Source: an uncultured Bacteroidota bacterium
Lineage (GTDB): Bacteria; Bacteroidota; Bacteroidia; Flavobacteriales; Flavobacteriaceae
Direction: 5' to 3'
DNA length: 8,291 nt
Assembly: GCA_903920835.1 (NCBI GenBank)
Contig: CAIXNQ010000040.1
Location: forward strand, 1-8,291
The position numbers and the translations under genes were made by a program. Below the pieces are notes generated by a model that was given only the letters and a program-made list of their open reading frames with translations, ran no database searches and had not been told where the DNA came from. Position 1 is the first letter of the stretch. Each line of letters begins with the position of its first letter. Below, piece after piece: positions 6,414 through 8,291 of the stretch.

Positions 6414-7250
6414 ATGATAAATTCTAACGGTTCATTGCTTAATGTCGATTCTACTTTATTATCTAATAACAGAGGATTTCTTTATGGAGATGCTGTTTTT
6501 GAAACATTAAAAATCTGCAATGGAAAGATTCTATTTTGGGAAGATCATTATTTTAGATTAATGGCATCGATGCGGATTTTAAGAATGGAAATTCCAATGA
6601 ATTTTACGCTTGAATATCTAGAAAATCAAGTTATAAATCTTGTTAATGAACTACGAATTCAAGATAGCGCACGAGCTAGAATAACCGTTTATAGAAATCA
6701 AGGCGGATTATATGCTCCAGAAACAAATGAAGTTTCGTTTATAATTTCTGCAAATTCTATTCAAAATAAGCTTTATGAAATTTCTTCCGCATCTTATGAA
6801 GTTGATTTATTTAAAGATTTTTATGTAAGCAAAAACTTGCTTTCTACCCTAAAAACCACCAACAAATTAATTCAAATTACGGGCAGTATTTATGCCAAAG
6901 AAAATAATTTAAACAGTTGCCTGTTGCTTAATGACGCAAAAAATATAGCCGAAGGTTTGCAAGGAAATTTGTTTATGGTTACTGGAACTACCGTCATTAC
7001 ACCGCCACTTTCTGAAGGTTGCCTGAATGGAATTATGCGGAAACAGATTATCTCATTGATAAACAAAACAAATTATGAGTTCAAAGAAATGCCAATTTCT
7101 CCTTTTGATTTGCAAAAAGCAGATGAATTGTTTTTAACTAACGTTATTTCAGCGATTCAACCCATCACAAAATACCGTAAAAAAGATTACAAAAATTCTC
7201 TTTCTCAACTGTTGGTTGCTATATTAAATCAAAAAATTCATGAGTTTTAG
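6414..7250 (+). CDS. class IV aminotransferase (aminodeoxychorismate lyase-like)
   Basis: This 278-residue PLP enzyme of fold type IV belongs to the family that includes 4-amino-4-deoxychorismate lyase (folate pathway), branched-chain aminotransferase and D-amino-acid aminotransferase. Visible landmarks are RGFLYGDAVFETLKI (20-34), an R-x-R-x-T strand at about 87-91, the expected PLP lysine K147 in STLKTTNKL, the AEG turn (E180) followed by GNLF, TPPLSEGCLNGIMR (196-209) and ADELFLTNVISAIQPI (236-251). The ATG at 6414 was chosen because the family start is ...GxLLxxDxxLLxxNRGFLYGD; an in-frame ATG at 6345 would overlap the START-like gene and cross the terminator. Reaction specificity cannot be settled from sequence. 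An aminodeoxychorismate lyase-like role is my best guess, because bona fide branched-chain enzymes are usually longer. No other folate gene is visible nearby. Confidence 0.88.
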   Translation: MINSNGSLLNVDSTLLSNNRGFLYGDAVFETLKICNGKILFWEDHYFRLMASMRILRMEIPMNFTLEYLENQVINLVNELRIQDSARARITVYRNQGGLYAPETNEVSFIISANSIQNKLYEISSASYEVDLFKDFYVSKNLLSTLKTTNKLIQITGSIYAKENNLNSCLLLNDAKNIAEGLQGNLFMVTGTTVITPPLSEGCLNGIMRKQIISLINKTNYEFKEMPISPFDLQKADELFLTNVISAIQPITKYRKKDYKNSLSQLLVAILNQKIHEF

Positions 7251-7258
7251 TTGGAATA

Positions 7259-7272
7259 ATTTCTTAAGAAAT
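7259..7272. repeat. 14-bp perfect palindrome
   Basis: ATTTCTTAAGAAAT is fully self-complementary and lies 8 bases after the aminotransferase stop, with no T tract. It may be an operator-like site or chance. It does not look like a terminator. Confidence 0.3.
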
Positions 7273-7414
7273 AGCTCCAGAAGCGTTGTAATTGTTGTGT
7301 TAATCAAAATATAACAAAAAAAAATAAGCTTAAATATTAAAAGCAATTATTTTTTTTCATAATATTGGCTCTTATTTTGAACTCATACTTTTTATCTGAA
7401 TTAATTTTCACATA

Positions 7415-7690
7415 ATGAAAAAAAGCAAATTTACAGAATTAGACAACGAACAAATAGAGCGCGTTGTTGCAATGGCTTTAGAAGAAAAGAAACCTTTTGA
7501 AGTAATTAAAGAAGAATTTGGTCTGCCCGAAAAAGAGGTGATTGAATTGATGCGAAAAAAACTAAACAAAGATCGTTTTGAAAATTGGCGACAAAAAGCA
7601 TCTGCCAGTAAACCAAAACCAAAACCCATTAAAATCGATGATTTCGATGACGATTTGGATGGAAAATATTACATTAATAAGAAATTTTAA
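7415..7690 (+). CDS. DUF2805 / TIGR03643 family small protein
   Basis: This 91-residue soluble protein matches the TIGR03643 (DUF2805) pattern. It begins with an acidic segment (FTELDNEQIERVVAMALEEK). A helix-turn-helix-like stretch follows, PFEVIKEEFGLPEKEVIELM (residues about 28-47), then the family signature RFENWRQKA (54-62). The tail contains KPKPKP and an acidic patch DDFDDDLD. The helical part resembles sigma-factor or Trp-repressor-like DNA-binding helices, so nucleic-acid binding is plausible but unproven. The family's function is unknown. The first ATG fits the family. Upstream lies a 164-base gap in which I see no convincing promoter, although a T8 run is present at 7350-7357. Downstream is a strong hairpin terminator. 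Confidence 0.87.
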   Translation: MKKSKFTELDNEQIERVVAMALEEKKPFEVIKEEFGLPEKEVIELMRKKLNKDRFENWRQKASASKPKPKPIKIDDFDDDLDGKYYINKKF

Positions 7691-7695
7691 TATCT

Positions 7696-7725
7696 AAAAA
7701 TCTCTTGATTTATCAGGAGATTTTT
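7696..7725 (+). terminator. long intrinsic terminator after the DUF2805 gene
   Basis: A 13-bp stem (7696-7708 with 7713-7725, one G-U pair) closes on the loop TTTA. The 3' arm ends in five T and is followed by G and four T. The A tract at 7696-7700 makes it nearly symmetrical. It starts 5 bases after the stop codon and separates this gene from the peptidase gene. Confidence 0.88.
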
Positions 7726-7796
7726 GTTTTATGGAACAAACCCATTGTAACAATCAATAAAGCATTTCGTCTAATATAAAATTTAAAATAAAAAAT

Positions 7797-8291
7797 ATGA
7801 AAAAAATAGCGTTATTATTGACCTTATCAGCGTCAATTTGGAGTTCTGGAATGTTGGCTCAAACAAAAAATCCTGAACAAATTAAAGTCAATATTGACTT
7901 AGTAAACATTAAAGACGATAAAGTTGCTGTGACCGTAGTTCCGCCAAAAACAAACACTGATATTGTGGTTTATCATTTGCCAAAAACAGTTCCAGGAACT
8001 TATTCAGCCGATAATTATGGGCGATATATAGACGAGGTTAAAGCTCTTGACGCAAAAGGAAAAGAATTGACAGTAACCAAAACTGACGCCAATTCTTGGT
8101 CTATTTCTGGCGCAAAAAACTTAGCCAAACTTACTTATTTAGTTAACGATACTTTTGATACAGAAAAAGGGAGTGGTTTTGGTAAAGAAGATATTTTTTC
8201 TCCAGCAGGAAGCAATATCGAAAGCGACGAAAACATTATGCTGAACACGCATTGTTTTGTGGGCGATTTTGACGGAAAATTAGCAACGCCC
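7797..8291 (+). CDS. M61 family peptidase (glycyl aminopeptidase-like), 5' part only
   Basis: The frame is open for 165 codons to the right edge, so the C-terminal part is missing. It begins with a signal peptide: MKK, then a hydrophobic core IALLLTLSASIWSSGMLA, with probable cleavage near LA-QTK at residues 21-22. The mature N-terminus matches the beta-rich N-terminal domain of M61 peptidases: a VNIDLVNIKDDKVAVTV strand, then LPKTVPGTYSADNYGRYIDE (residues about 62-81), YLVNDTFDTE and FSPAGSNI. The family is zinc metallopeptidases with an HExxH catalytic motif and usually a PDZ domain, but both lie beyond the window. The protein is probably periplasmic or secreted. The ATG at 7797 directly precedes the signal peptide. 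It is separated from the previous gene by a terminator, so it has its own promoter, which I could not place. Confidence 0.87.
   Translation, partial: MKKIALLLTLSASIWSSGMLAQTKNPEQIKVNIDLVNIKDDKVAVTVVPPKTNTDIVVYHLPKTVPGTYSADNYGRYIDEVKALDAKGKELTVTKTDANSWSISGAKNLAKLTYLVNDTFDTEKGSGFGKEDIFSPAGSNIESDENIMLNTHCFVGDFDGKLATP

Noticed and set aside
7321..7390. Terminator or promoter between the aminotransferase and the DUF2805 gene
   Set aside because: The only stem before the T8 run is four base pairs, and the nearest -7-like sequence (TATTTTG) has the wrong spacing, so neither can be supported.
7408..7629. 73-codon open frame on the minus strand
   Set aside because: It is antisense to the DUF2805 gene, which has clear family motifs; it has no recognisable domain.
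7744..7754. ATTGTAACAAT palindrome upstream of the M61 peptidase as an operator
   Set aside because: The arms are only five bases and it is a single occurrence in AT-rich DNA, which is too weak to list as a site.

Overview
The window is strongly AT-rich. Three things point to a Bacteroidetes bacterium, most likely Flavobacterium or a close relative: starts lack strong Shine-Dalgarno sequences, two intergenic sites match the Bacteroidetes -7 promoter box TAnnTTTG, and several small families are typical of that group (START-like domain protein, DUF2805/TIGR03643, the PadR-PspC-GIN gene set). The species assignment is inferred from protein resemblance and base composition, not from a marker gene.

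Left part (about 1-2975, + strand): a compact operon of a PadR-type repressor, a PspC-domain multi-pass membrane protein and a DUF2807 'head GIN' lipoprotein. The genes are 7 and 2 bases apart and end at a hairpin terminator. The set looks like a self-regulated envelope-associated module. A short open frame that enters from the left edge and overlaps the PadR start may be the tail of a preceding operon gene.

Middle part (about 2974-5511, - strand): a YihY/BrkB-family inner-membrane protein, followed 38 bases downstream by a Wzx/MATE-like polysaccharide flippase. The flippase frame is broken at a run of ten A (coding strand). Removing one A restores a continuous 495-residue protein. This is a mutation, a phase-variable or slippage tract, or a sequence error. 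The flippase and the GIN gene converge on one hairpin with a T tract on each side. A good -7 box lies upstream of yihY.

A 450-base non-coding divergent region (about 5512-5965) holds two neighbouring inverted repeats and a third short one, but no gene that I can support.

Right part (5966-8291, + strand): a START-like domain protein; a class IV PLP aminotransferase whose start codon directly abuts a terminator T tract that overlaps a promoter box; a small DUF2805 protein with a long hairpin terminator; and the first 165 codons of an exported M61-family peptidase cut off by the window edge. These look like mostly separately transcribed housekeeping or accessory genes.

I found no CRISPR array, transposase, integrase, tRNA, rRNA or defence system. 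The region is mostly ordinary. The frameshifted flippase and the overlapping terminator and promoter are the items most worth checking.
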